A DNA stretch of 12,353 nucleotides from Lentisphaeria bacterium (GCA_017540385.1 JAFYBD010000061.1:1-12353), one strand, 5' to 3'; counted from the first letter of the stretch, positions 1 to 6,566 are shown. A program made the numbers and translations. Notes: generated by a model from the letters alone, not told the origin.

Positions 1-1497
1 GCCGTCCTCTGCACCCTGGCGTCCGTCCGGGGGCAGGAACAGCAGGAGCCCGCGGCAGCGGAGAAAGCCCCGTCGGTCGCCACCGACGGCACGTACCAGT
101 ATTTCGAATACCAGGTCATCACGGTGCCGAAGAAAACGCTTTCCGCAGCCGCGGAGTCCATGGGCCTGTCCAGGGATTCCGAGCCGACGGACGATCTCCT
201 GCCCGCGATCTACAAGGCCGGCGGATACCGCGTGATCGGCTGCGCCGCCGGATACGCCGACAACAGCGTCCCGGCGGAATTCAAGATGATGCGTTCGGAG
301 TTCTTCCCGCTCTTCTACATCATGCCGAACGAAGGCGACGACGGCGGATTCAACGGTGAACTCCCGCCGCCTGTCATGGACGACGATGACGACGCCGCGG
401 ACAATCCCGACACCGACGCCGCGGACGATTCCGATGCCGACGCCGCGGACGATTCCGGGGACGACGGGGACGACGGGGACGACGACGGGATGCCCGATTA
501 CAGCATCTCCGGCCGCAACAATCTCGCCGGCATCTTCCCGTTCTTCGGCGACCCGACCATCGCAGGCAACGAGTTCTTCCTGAACATCCGGCCGCCGCGC
601 GCATTCTCGCTCGAATCCACCATGCGCAAGCTCAGCGGGTTCACGAATATGAGCTACGGCGAGTGGGGCAACGGTCAGACGCCGTCCTTCGACGACAACT
701 CCTTTTCCTCGCTCCTCGCGGCCACCCGCGGCAAGCCGATGATCGTGGCGAAATCCATGAGCGGCAGCACGTGGACCCTGCACGTCTTCTTCTCGAAAGA
801 CCTCCCCATGCCGGAGAAGACCGTTTCCGCGGTCGAAAACGAAAACAAGATCGTGCGGCTGGATTTTCAGATCGTCCGCGCGAAGTGGACCGAACTCTGC
901 ACAGCCGGCGAGACCACCGGCGTGCCCGGCGTGCCCATCGACGCCCTCTGGAGCAACCTCTCGGCAAAAGCCCAGCTCCGCGACGTCTACAGCCCGTCGT
1001 TCCGCATGCTCCCGGGGCAGGAGCCCGTCCGCATGCAGTTGAATGGGAAGATGCAGACCGTGCCGGTGAAATGGCTCCCCGCGCAGGAGCCCGGCATCCC
1101 GGCGATCCCGCTGGACCAGACCAACGTCTGGACCGGGACCGCCCTGACCGCGTCCGCCAAACTGCTCGACGGATGCAAGACCGTGAAGCTCGATTTCCTG
1201 TTCGAGAAGACATCGCAGACCGGCTGGCGCAATTATTCCTATTTGTTCTACGCGCCGCCCGAGATGGCCGTCCAGCAGGAGCCGAACCGCTACGCCCGGC
1301 CGATGCTGCCCCCGGAACCCGAGATCGAGTCCGGCATGCTGAAACTCCCGATGCTCGACACCACGGCGTTCCGTCAGGTCCTGTATCTGGAGGTCGGGAA
1401 GCCGGTCCTCGCCGCGCGCATCAGCAATCCCGCGTATCAGCCGGATATGCTTACGCTGTTCTTTGTGACGGCGACGGTCGAAGACGCGCCGAAATGA
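1..1497 (+). CDS. secreted protein with two tandem secretin-like halves, 5' truncated
   Basis: The frame is open from the first base, so the start lies outside the window; an internal GTG at 124 is a possible but unlikely start. The first residues (AVLCTLASVRGQEQQEP) look like the end of a signal peptide followed by a polar mature start, so export is likely. The 498 visible residues split into two similar halves. Residues ~35-267 and ~287-494 both begin with an alternating hydrophobic strand (FEYQVI / LDFQIV), then a DDLL / IDALW helix, then a strand ending in F-x-M, and both end in a GKPxxxA(K/R) strand (244-251 and 466-473) followed by a hydrophobic strand. This order resembles the beta-rich core of type II/III secretins in degenerate form; that assignment is inference. 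An acidic Asp-rich insert occupies residues 126-163 of half one. It is convergent with the membrane gene ending at 1523, and only 25 bases separate them. Molecular function is unknown. Confidence 0.75.
   Translation, partial: AVLCTLASVRGQEQQEPAAAEKAPSVATDGTYQYFEYQVITVPKKTLSAAAESMGLSRDSEPTDDLLPAIYKAGGYRVIGCAAGYADNSVPAEFKMMRSEFFPLFYIMPNEGDDGGFNGELPPPVMDDDDDAADNPDTDAADDSDADAADDSGDDGDDGDDDGMPDYSISGRNNLAGIFPFFGDPTIAGNEFFLNIRPPRAFSLESTMRKLSGFTNMSYGEWGNGQTPSFDDNSFSSLLAATRGKPMIVAKSMSGSTWTLHVFFSKDLPMPEKTVSAVENENKIVRLDFQIVRAKWTELCTAGETTGVPGVPIDALWSNLSAKAQLRDVYSPSFRMLPGQEPVRMQLNGKMQTVPVKWLPAQEPGIPAIPLDQTNVWTGTALTASAKLLDGCKTVKLDFLFEKTSQTGWRNYSYLFYAPPEMAVQQEPNRYARPMLPPEPEIESGMLKLPMLDTTAFRQVLYLEVGKPVLAARISNPAYQPDMLTLFFVTATVEDAPK
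391..489 (+). repeat. 24-bp and 9-bp tandem repeats coding an Asp-rich linker
   Basis: GACGCCGCGGAC recurs at 391, 415 and 439, giving three units of exactly 24 bases that encode DAADNPDT, DAADDSDA and DAADDSGD. These run into a 9-base repeat (GGGGACGAC at 457, 466 and 475) encoding DDG-type units. The array stays in frame and adds a strongly acidic, probably disordered segment, perhaps calcium binding, within the first half of the secreted protein. Such an array is prone to slippage, so its length may vary between strains. Confidence 0.85.
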
Positions 1498-1522
1498 CCC
1501 GCCGGGGATCCGTGTACGAGAT

Positions 1523-1930
1523 TCAGCCCTGTGCCATCATAATATACCCTGCGAGAAGCGCGATCAGATACCCGTAATAGCCCGCGAACGTCACTGTGGC
1601 GATCCGCAGACCGCGATGGTGCCATTTTCTGAAACGGACCAGATAAATGATCGTTACGATGAACTGGACCGGAAGAAGGAGTATCCAGGAAAAAAACAGA
1701 TACGGGCTTACACCGGTATTGAGTATAGAACCGAGCAGGAATATCACCGGGAACAAAACCATATGCGCCAGCATCAGAAGATACAGGAAAAAGACACGCC
1801 GCCGAATCCACGGTTCTTCATTCCGATTTCGATAAAGCTGGACGGCAAGCACGACCAGGGCAGCGAGGCCCGGTAACAAGACAGCCAGGCAAAAGGCAAC
1901 AAACAGCCAAAAAAAGATTTCCATTCCCAT
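1523..1930 (-). CDS. small four-helix membrane protein, paralogue of the upstream gene
   Basis: This is a 135-residue protein with about four hydrophobic segments (roughly residues 5-32, 45-67, 73-97 and 110-132), so an integral inner-membrane protein is expected. Between helices 1 and 2 lies a basic loop, YRNRNEEPWIRRR. Between helices 3 and 4 lies RFRKWHHRGLRIAT. Both loops and the helix spacing match the neighbour at 1952-2338 (YRNRKQDQLTRRR, YLRKWENRDLRTAT), so the two are tandem paralogues. The start is fixed by AAGGAGA five bases upstream of ATG, and the gene begins 21 bases after the neighbour's stop, probably on the same transcript. I recognise no family or catalytic motif; function is unknown. 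Confidence 0.75.
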   Translation of the reverse strand: MGMEIFFWLFVAFCLAVLLPGLAALVVLAVQLYRNRNEEPWIRRRVFFLYLLMLAHMVLFPVIFLLGSILNTGVSPYLFFSWILLLPVQFIVTIIYLVRFRKWHHRGLRIATVTFAGYYGYLIALLAGYIMMAQG

Positions 1931-1951
1931 ATTCGTCTCCTTGCGTCAGGC

Positions 1952-2338
1952 TTAGTGGGCCATGGCGAAAAACGTGAGAAACGTCAGAAAAAAGAGATAG
2001 ACGTTGTAGAACGCAAACGCTGTTGTGGCGGTTCGCAGATCACGATTCTCCCATTTGCGGAGGTAGAACAGATAGAGTATCTGCACGAAGAACAGGAAAG
2101 GAACGAGGAAAAACCAGAGAAGCGCCAGGATTTCGGTTTCGAGCAAGAACACCAGCGGAAGCAGAACCGTATGCACCGGCGTCAGAACGGACAAAAGCAG
2201 AAAACGCCGCCGCGTCAGCTGGTCTTGTTTCCGGTTCCGGTAAAAGAGGACGAACAGCAAGACCGAGACGACGATGCCGATCACGGTGAGAATGGCAAAC
2301 AGAGGCTCATCCACGAAATAAGAATAAAGTCTGGCCAT
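1952..2338 (-). CDS. small four-helix membrane protein, first of a tandem paralogue pair
   Basis: This 128-residue protein is rich in Phe and Leu, with about four predicted membrane segments (roughly residues 13-33, 45-66, 69-93 and 105-127). It has the same basic-loop signature as its downstream paralogue: YRNRK followed by RRR before helix 2, and LRKW...RDLRTAT before helix 4. The ribosome-binding sequence AAGGAAA lies five bases upstream of the ATG. The stretch ACGCAAGGARACGAAW before the start codon is almost the same in both paralogues, so the duplication included the translation start region. A sigma70-like promoter and an inverted repeat lie directly upstream, making this the first gene of a two-gene unit. 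The family is not recognised. Confidence 0.75.
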   Translation of the reverse strand: MARLYSYFVDEPLFAILTVIGIVVSVLLFVLFYRNRKQDQLTRRRFLLLSVLTPVHTVLLPLVFLLETEILALLWFFLVPFLFFVQILYLFYLRKWENRDLRTATTAFAFYNVYLFFLTFLTFFAMAH

Positions 2339-2389
2339 TTTCGTTTCCTTGCGTTCCGGGGGTGCGTGTTATTCCGTTTGTTTGAAGAT

Positions 2390-2417
2390 ACTATACCCCG
2401 CGAGCGTGAAAAGTCAA
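2390..2417 (-). promoter_or_regulatory. sigma70-like promoter for the small membrane protein pair
   Basis: Read on the - strand there is TTGACT (2412-2417), a 16-base spacer and TATAGT (2390-2395). The -10 is preceded by GGGG, as at two other promoters in this window. It lies about 50 bases upstream of the ATG at 2338, in the 162-base gap after the gene ending at 2501. The call rests on consensus match and position only. Confidence 0.6.
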
Positions 2418-2436
2418 GCGATACAATATTGACTTT
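2410..2436 (-). promoter_or_regulatory. inverted repeat overlapping the -35, possible operator
   Basis: AAAGTCAA (2410-2417) and TTGACTTT (2429-2436) form a perfect 8-base inverted repeat with an 11-base spacer. One arm contains the whole -35 hexamer of the promoter. The arm-centre distance is about two helical turns, as expected for a dimeric repressor or activator site. No candidate regulator is identified. It is too AT-rich and too loosely spaced to be a convincing terminator. Confidence 0.4.
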
Positions 2437-2500
2437 CTTTGTGATTGTCTGAAAAAAGCGTGTATTCCGGGAAAACAAACTGTTCCGAGGTGCGTGCGCT

Positions 2501-3004
2501 TTACCGGGCGGACACGATCCAGAAACGGTCGGTACGCCACTGGTCGAACATGCTGGATGAAGTGCCGTTGCCGGTGAAGAGGAAGACCGAGATGCCGTGT
2601 CCCGGCTTGTCGTGGTCGAACTCCAGGATGAAGCTGCCCTGCCATTTGCGGTCCTCCCGCGTTTCCTGTTCCAGCCGGATGACGTCCTCCGTGATCTTCG
2701 CGTACTGGTCCGGGGACGCGGCGTCGATCTTGAAATGGGTGCAGCCGAATGCCTTATGTTTCACGGGACATTCCTTCAGGCCGTTCTCCTGAACCAGCCT
2801 CGGCACGATCCACTCGCGGACATTCTTCTCGTGTTCGAATTCCCAATGCCGGTATAGACTTTGATACGATGTCCAGCCGAGGTAGGCGATCCCGAAAAGA
2901 GCCCCGCCGAAGATCAGAGACAGCCAGTTGAGGACAAGAAGGATTTTAAGGGCGGTGTTCGCGCCCTTACCGTTCAGGAATCCTTCGGGTGCGTTTTGAT
3001 TCAT
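2501..3004 (-). CDS. single-span membrane protein, paralogue of the upstream gene
   Basis: The protein has 167 residues. It has a short polar N-terminus, one clear membrane helix (about residues 20-42), and a soluble domain of about 120 residues. The frame is open further upstream, but an AGGAGG sequence at proper distance and an ATGA overlap with the preceding stop fix the start at 3004. The soluble domain contains VREWIVPRL, ENGLKECPV, HFKIDAAS, EDVIRLE and FILEFD. These align in order with LRELVCPVL, KYGLTECEV, YFRIASAD, QDIIRMK and YVLEFE in the gene at 3001-3786, so the two are tandem paralogues, probably translationally coupled. No family is recognised. The domain would face the periplasm or cytoplasm depending on topology, which I cannot settle. 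Confidence 0.7.
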   Translation of the reverse strand: MNQNAPEGFLNGKGANTALKILLVLNWLSLIFGGALFGIAYLGWTSYQSLYRHWEFEHEKNVREWIVPRLVQENGLKECPVKHKAFGCTHFKIDAASPDQYAKITEDVIRLEQETREDRKWQGSFILEFDHDKPGHGISVFLFTGNGTSSSMFDQWRTDRFWIVSAR

Positions 3005-3786
3005 TTGCGCACCTCCTCGTCTTCTCCGGGAGTCGGCGTGAAATCGTCGAAATGCCAGTCCCCGCGTCCGTCGTAGCCGTGCTCTTCGTCCGGGATTACG
3101 ATCGCCGCGATGACGGCGCCTGCGGCGGATCTGGATTTCGCTTCGTCCGACGTCCAATCGAGCAGGCGTGGCACCCGTTCGAATTCCAGGACGTAGGGAC
3201 ATTTCGGCAGACCGGGCAGTTCGTGCTTCATGCGGATGATGTCCTGTGCGATCTCGATCCTGCTTTTGTGGTCGGCGGATGCGATCCTGAAATAGACGGC
3301 GCCGCCCTTATCTTCCAACAACCCGACGAACTTGTGTTCGGGGCCGGGGTTGTACTTGCCGGGCCGGGTGTACGTCACCTCGCATTCCGTCAGCCCGTAT
3401 TTTTCCTTCAGGACCGGGCAGACCAGCTCGCGCAGAGGCGATTCGTATGGCGCCGCTTCCTCAGGCGAGACGAGATAGGTCCAGTGCACGTCAGTAATAA
3501 AGTAGACCGGACCGCCGAAAAAGGCCCAGAGGAACGCCAGAGGAATGACGATTAGGATGGGGAACACCGCCAGCTTCATGCGCGGATGGAGGCACAGCCA
3601 GCGGAAGACCCAAAAATGGAGCCGGAAGACCCAGCCCAGCATCCAGACCCCGAGGGCGAGAGGGAACAGAATGACCTTAAAGGGAAGATAGACGTTCGCG
3701 AGCAGTTCCGGGCACGACTGCAGCCACCACGGTTTCGGCTGTCTTCTCTCCTCAGCTGAGGCGTTTTGATCGCTGGCCTGCGGCAT
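3001..3786 (-). CDS. two-helix membrane protein with a duplicated soluble domain
   Basis: This 261-residue protein has a polar Gln/Trp-containing N-terminus, two membrane segments (about residues 35-55 and 70-98), then a soluble domain from about residue 115 that matches the downstream neighbour. The open frame reaches 3810, but ATG at 3786 is preceded by AGAAGGGATC at good distance, so the eight extra upstream residues are most likely leader. The C-terminus (after residue ~220) is an acidic tail, ending EDEEVRK, that is missing from the paralogue. It starts 69 bases after the HigA-like antitoxin and no promoter or terminator is apparent between them, so it may be transcribed with the toxin-antitoxin pair. 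Function is unknown. Confidence 0.7.
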   Translation of the reverse strand: MPQASDQNASAEERRQPKPWWLQSCPELLANVYLPFKVILFPLALGVWMLGWVFRLHFWVFRWLCLHPRMKLAVFPILIVIPLAFLWAFFGGPVYFITDVHWTYLVSPEEAAPYESPLRELVCPVLKEKYGLTECEVTYTRPGKYNPGPEHKFVGLLEDKGGAVYFRIASADHKSRIEIAQDIIRMKHELPGLPKCPYVLEFERVPRLLDWTSDEAKSRSAAGAVIAAIVIPDEEHGYDGRGDWHFDDFTPTPGEDEEVRK

Positions 3787-3855
3787 GAAGATCCCTTCTC
3801 CGTTTTTCAAGCCGGGAGGAGAAAGCGGACGGCGGGAAAGGAAGACGAAGCCATG

Positions 3856-4212
3856 TCAGAGCAGGGTGATGGACACTTTTTTCCCGCAGGCCCGCGCATA
3901 CCTCGCCAGCGTGGAGAACGTGATGTTTTTCCGACCGCGTTCCAGGGCGGCGATGTAGGTCTGGTTCGTCCCCAGGCGCTTGGCCAGTTCCTTCTGCGTC
4001 AGACCGGCATCATGGCGGGCCTTGTACAAGGTCTCCATTAGTTCCATGCGGGCGAACATCTCCGCGATTTCGTCGGCGTTTGCCGGATCGTTGAAATACG
4101 CATCGCGTTCCAATTCGTCCTCGCTCTTTTTGCCAGTCCTGACCTCCTCGGCGATTCTGGCAAGATCGGCATCTATCTGTTCTTCCGTCCAGTAATCGGC
4201 ATGGTCTTTCAT
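3856..4212 (-). CDS. higA: HigA-like Xre-family antitoxin / transcriptional regulator
   Basis: This 118-residue protein has an acidic helical N-terminal half (residues 1-60) and a Cro/C1-type helix-turn-helix at about 62-116. The HTH is clear from LTQKELAKRLGTNQTYIAAL followed by an ERGRKN turn and the LARYARACGK helix. In HigBA-type modules this protein neutralises the toxin and represses its own promoter through the HTH. The start overlaps the toxin stop by four bases (ATGA at 4209-4212), which gives tight translational coupling. Toxin-first order is the usual HigBA arrangement. An inverted repeat in the promoter upstream of the toxin is a natural candidate operator. The family call is solid; the higA name is by analogy. 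Confidence 0.85.
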   Translation of the reverse strand: MKDHADYWTEEQIDADLARIAEEVRTGKKSEDELERDAYFNDPANADEIAEMFARMELMETLYKARHDAGLTQKELAKRLGTNQTYIAALERGRKNITFSTLARYARACGKKVSITLL

Positions 4213-4565
4213 AGTATGTAGCCTCCTTGAATCAGTCGTTTCAATACCATTCGTGCTTGTTTAAGTTCGTTGTCAGGTATTTGTTCGGTTTTCTTGACAT
4301 ATCCGTGGATGCCGTAGATGACATCTTTTAATCCGTACACGTAGAAGATGCGGACGTTTCCGCTCTGAATGACGCGAATGGCGAACATGTTTTCGCCTTC
4401 GATCTTTTCCGCGTGCGGCATGCTCAGATAGCCGTCCTCTTCCAGTTTCCAGATCAGTCCGTTGAGTTCCTGCTTGACGGCACCCGGCTGGTCGCGCAGA
4501 AATTCTTTCACGGGAACCAGAAGTTTGAACAGCTTCTTTTTCGGTTTCGGTCTGAACTTTTTCAT
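4209..4565 (-). CDS. higB: HigB/RelE-superfamily toxin (phage Gp49-like)
   Basis: The protein has 118 residues, the usual size for phage-derived Gp49-like (HigB) toxins. A lysine-rich N-terminus is followed by a helical segment (LNGLIWKLEEDGYLSM), then the core strands FAIRVIQSGNVRIFYVYGLK (61-80), and the family's typical GYVKKTEQIP motif (88-97) with a closing helix. Members of this family are ribosome-associated mRNA interferases, in which basic residues of the core strands and the KKT motif act on RNA. That activity is family knowledge, not shown here. It is the first gene of a two-gene unit with the HTH antitoxin and has a good promoter. The Shine-Dalgarno is weak (AGAGAA about ten bases upstream). 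The gene is richer in A and T than its neighbours, which suggests acquisition by transfer. Confidence 0.85.
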   Translation of the reverse strand: MKKFRPKPKKKLFKLLVPVKEFLRDQPGAVKQELNGLIWKLEEDGYLSMPHAEKIEGENMFAIRVIQSGNVRIFYVYGLKDVIYGIHGYVKKTEQIPDNELKQARMVLKRLIQGGYIL

Positions 4566-4593
4566 GATCGTGATTCTCTTGATTCTTTCATCT

Positions 4594-4615
4594 AATATAC
4601 CCTATCGGATATACT
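4594..4615 (-). promoter_or_regulatory. imperfect inverted repeat in the higBA promoter, likely autoregulatory operator
   Basis: The - strand arms AGTATATCC (4607-4615) and GGGTATATT (4594-4602), separated by four bases, pair at 7 of 9 positions. They cover the spacer and the -10, where a bound HigA dimer would block RNA polymerase. Autorepression is typical of this family; binding here is inferred. Confidence 0.45.
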
Positions 4616-4622
4616 TTGTCAA
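4594..4622 (-). promoter_or_regulatory. near-consensus sigma70 promoter of the higBA-like pair
   Basis: On the - strand there is a perfect TTGACA (4617-4622), a 17-base spacer and TATATT (4594-4599), with GGG directly before the -10. It begins 37 bases after the ispE stop and lies ~30 bases upstream of the toxin ATG at 4565. It is the best promoter match in the window. Confidence 0.8.
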
Positions 4623-4658
4623 GCGGTGTCCGAAAAAAAGTGGTTGAAAGGCCTTATT

Positions 4659-5516
4659 TCAGCGGGGGAGAATCCACCTGACGGCGGGATCGAACTCCAC
4701 GGTACCCTTGTCGCAAACGGCCTGCGCGGCGGTATCGTCCGCGAAGAGCGCGAGGATGGTCGGGCCGCTGCCGCTTATCATGGCACGGAGCGCGCCGTGT
4801 TCGAGCAGGAAATCCCGGAGCATCACGAGCAGGGGATACTTCACGAACAGCGCGTGCTCCAGGTCGTTCCGCATGAACTGCGCGGCGGATTTGAAGTCGC
4901 GGTGGCGGAGAGCGTCGATCAGCTCGTTCGTCCGGGGCGGAGTCGCGACCGCTTTCGCGAGGTCCATGTGGCCGTACGCCCAGGCCGCGCTGACCGGGAA
5001 CTGCGGAGCCGCGAGCAGAAGCGGAAGGTGTTCCGGGAGACCGTCGACCGGCGCGTGGTGTTCGCCCGCTCCGGTCACGTACGACGGACGCGGATTCAGG
5101 AAGAACGGCACGTCCGCGCCGAGGGAAAAAGCCGCGGCTTCCAGCTGCGCATCCGTGAGCGCGCCGTATTTGTCCTGGAGCAATCGCAGCACGGTCGCGC
5201 CGTCCGCGGATCCACCGCCCATGCCTGCCGCGACCGGGATGTTCTTTTTCAGGTGAATGATAAGTCCGGGCAGGGGCATCCCTGCGGCTTTGCAGTAAGC
5301 AAAAACGGCTTTTCCGCAGAGATTCTTTTCGGGTTCCAGCGGGACTCCGGGCGCGTCGCAGCGGATCGAAACGCCGTCGGACACCGGCGCGTCCTCGAGC
5401 GTGATCTCATCCGAGGGCTCGCGGAAGGGATAGAAGAGCGAGTCGAGGTCGTGATAGCCGTCGGGGCGTTTCGCCGTGACCGCGAGCGAGAGGTTGACTT
5501 TGGAACACGTGAGCAT
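4659..5516 (-). CDS. ispE: 4-diphosphocytidyl-2-C-methyl-D-erythritol kinase
   Basis: This 285-residue GHMP-superfamily kinase phosphorylates CDP-ME on its 2-hydroxyl, the fourth step of the MEP (non-mevalonate) isoprenoid pathway, in the cytoplasm. Family marks are the N-terminal SKVNLSL segment with the conserved Lys6, the RPDGYHDLDSLFYP motif (17-30), the ATP-binding glycine loop PVAAGMGGGSADGA (94-107), LGADVPFF (132-139) containing the catalytic Asp135, and the C-terminal SGSGPTILALF (GHMP motif 3). Length matches the family. The start lies nine bases after the oxidoreductase stop and has no obvious Shine-Dalgarno, so translation is probably coupled. It appears to be the last gene of the operon that starts with the phosphatase, since the higB promoter follows. 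Confidence 0.95.
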   Translation of the reverse strand: MLTCSKVNLSLAVTAKRPDGYHDLDSLFYPFREPSDEITLEDAPVSDGVSIRCDAPGVPLEPEKNLCGKAVFAYCKAAGMPLPGLIIHLKKNIPVAAGMGGGSADGATVLRLLQDKYGALTDAQLEAAAFSLGADVPFFLNPRPSYVTGAGEHHAPVDGLPEHLPLLLAAPQFPVSAAWAYGHMDLAKAVATPPRTNELIDALRHRDFKSAAQFMRNDLEHALFVKYPLLVMLRDFLLEHGALRAMISGSGPTILALFADDTAAQAVCDKGTVEFDPAVRWILPR

Positions 5517-5525
5517 GCGGCGTGT

Positions 5526-6524
5526 TTATTTTTTGAACTTGTAGAGGCCGTATTTGGAGTTGTAGTCGTGGATTTCGCGGCAGATCGCGTCGGCCAGTTC
5601 GAGCGCGCGGAGTCCCTGTTCGCCGGTGACCTTCGGCGGGACGATCTTTCCGGCGGTCTTCGTGGCGATCACGGATTCGACGAAGTTGTTGATCTCGTTG
5701 GCGAGCGCGTTCGTGCTAGTGCATTTGATGTCCTTCTTGCCGACGCCGAGGAATCCCTTGCGGTAGATGACGCCCGTGCTGTTCGAGTAGTCCATGGAGA
5801 TGTAGGAATCGGTCTGGAAGACGCGGAACTTGCGCATGGGGCCGGCGCTGATGCGACTGGCCGTGAGGTTTGCCACGGCACCGTTCACGAACTTGATGCG
5901 GACGTTCGCGATGTCCTCGGTGTTGCTGAGGATCGGCACGCCGACCGCGTCGAATTTCTCGATTTCCTGTCCGACCATGGTGAGCACGAGGTCGAGATCG
6001 TGGATCATGAGGTCGATCACGACGCTGACCTCGGTGCCGCGGCGGAGGTGGCCCGGACGCGGCGGGGGATATTTCGCGAGACGGTGCGCCTCGATGAAGA
6101 GCGTGTTGCTGCGGTTCTTCTCCAGGAAATCCATGGCGGGGTTGAAGCGCTCGACATGGCCGACGGCGAGCACGAGGCCCTTTTCGTTGGCGAGGCGGAC
6201 CATCTCGCGGGCGTGTTCGACCTCGGAGTCGATGGGCTTCTCCACAAGCACGTGCTTGCCTTTCCTGAGGAGCGGCATGACGGAATCGTAATGGAGCGTG
6301 GCCGGAACGGCGACCGTGAGGGCGTCGCAGCGGTCCACGAGTTCGTCGAGGTCCTGGAACGCCTGCACGTTGAACTGCTTCGCGGCGTCCGCCGAGACTT
6401 TCGGGTCGGCGTCGTAAACGCCGACGAGCTCCACGTGGGGCGTGGTGCGGTACAGGTTGGTGTGGAATTTTCCGAGGACTCCGGTGCCGATGACGCCGAC
6501 TTTCAGTTTGGGTTCGTTTGCCAT
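5526..6524 (-). CDS. Gfo/Idh/MocA-family NAD(P)-dependent oxidoreductase
   Basis: This 332-residue protein has an N-terminal Rossmann fold (VGVIGTGVLGKFH, 9-21; GTGVLG nucleotide loop at 13-18), the family's EKP motif (95-97) whose Lys contacts nicotinamide and substrate, and a C-terminal alpha/beta domain carrying MIHDLD (173-178), with His175 in the usual catalytic place. The GHVERFNPA stretch (122-130) is typical of a subgroup that includes the UDP-GlcNAc 3-dehydrogenase GnnA, which works with aminotransferase GnnB in making 2,3-diamino sugars for lipid A. The hldD neighbour makes a nucleotide-sugar role plausible, but no gnnB-like gene is visible, so the substrate stays open. A Shine-Dalgarno AAGGA lies about ten bases before the ATG, within CGCAAGGAAAC, a string also seen before a small membrane protein start. 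Confidence 0.85.
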   Translation of the reverse strand: MANEPKLKVGVIGTGVLGKFHTNLYRTTPHVELVGVYDADPKVSADAAKQFNVQAFQDLDELVDRCDALTVAVPATLHYDSVMPLLRKGKHVLVEKPIDSEVEHAREMVRLANEKGLVLAVGHVERFNPAMDFLEKNRSNTLFIEAHRLAKYPPPRPGHLRRGTEVSVVIDLMIHDLDLVLTMVGQEIEKFDAVGVPILSNTEDIANVRIKFVNGAVANLTASRISAGPMRKFRVFQTDSYISMDYSNSTGVIYRKGFLGVGKKDIKCTSTNALANEINNFVESVIATKTAGKIVPPKVTGEQGLRALELADAICREIHDYNSKYGLYKFKK

Positions 6525-6566
6525 ATTGGGAGGTTTCCTTGCGGTTGCCGTGAGGAGGGTTTCTGT

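Noticed and set aside
374..604. Arg-rich open frame opposite the acidic repeat
   Set aside because: It is the mirror of the GAC/GCC-rich repeat in the secreted protein; no start signal or family match.
2453..2500. Possible terminator after the gene ending at 2501
   Set aside because: A six-T run exists on the - strand, but the upstream sequence gives only a short, interrupted stem (CGGAA/TTCC), so I could not support a terminator.
3005..3202. Longer N-terminus for the 167-residue membrane protein
   Set aside because: The extension is Arg-rich shadow sequence overlapping the upstream gene in another frame. AGGAGG and the ATGA overlap fix the start at 3004.
3787..3810. Upstream start giving eight extra residues on the two-helix membrane protein
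   Set aside because: The extra codons are made of the Shine-Dalgarno region (AGAAGGGATC) of the ATG at 3786.
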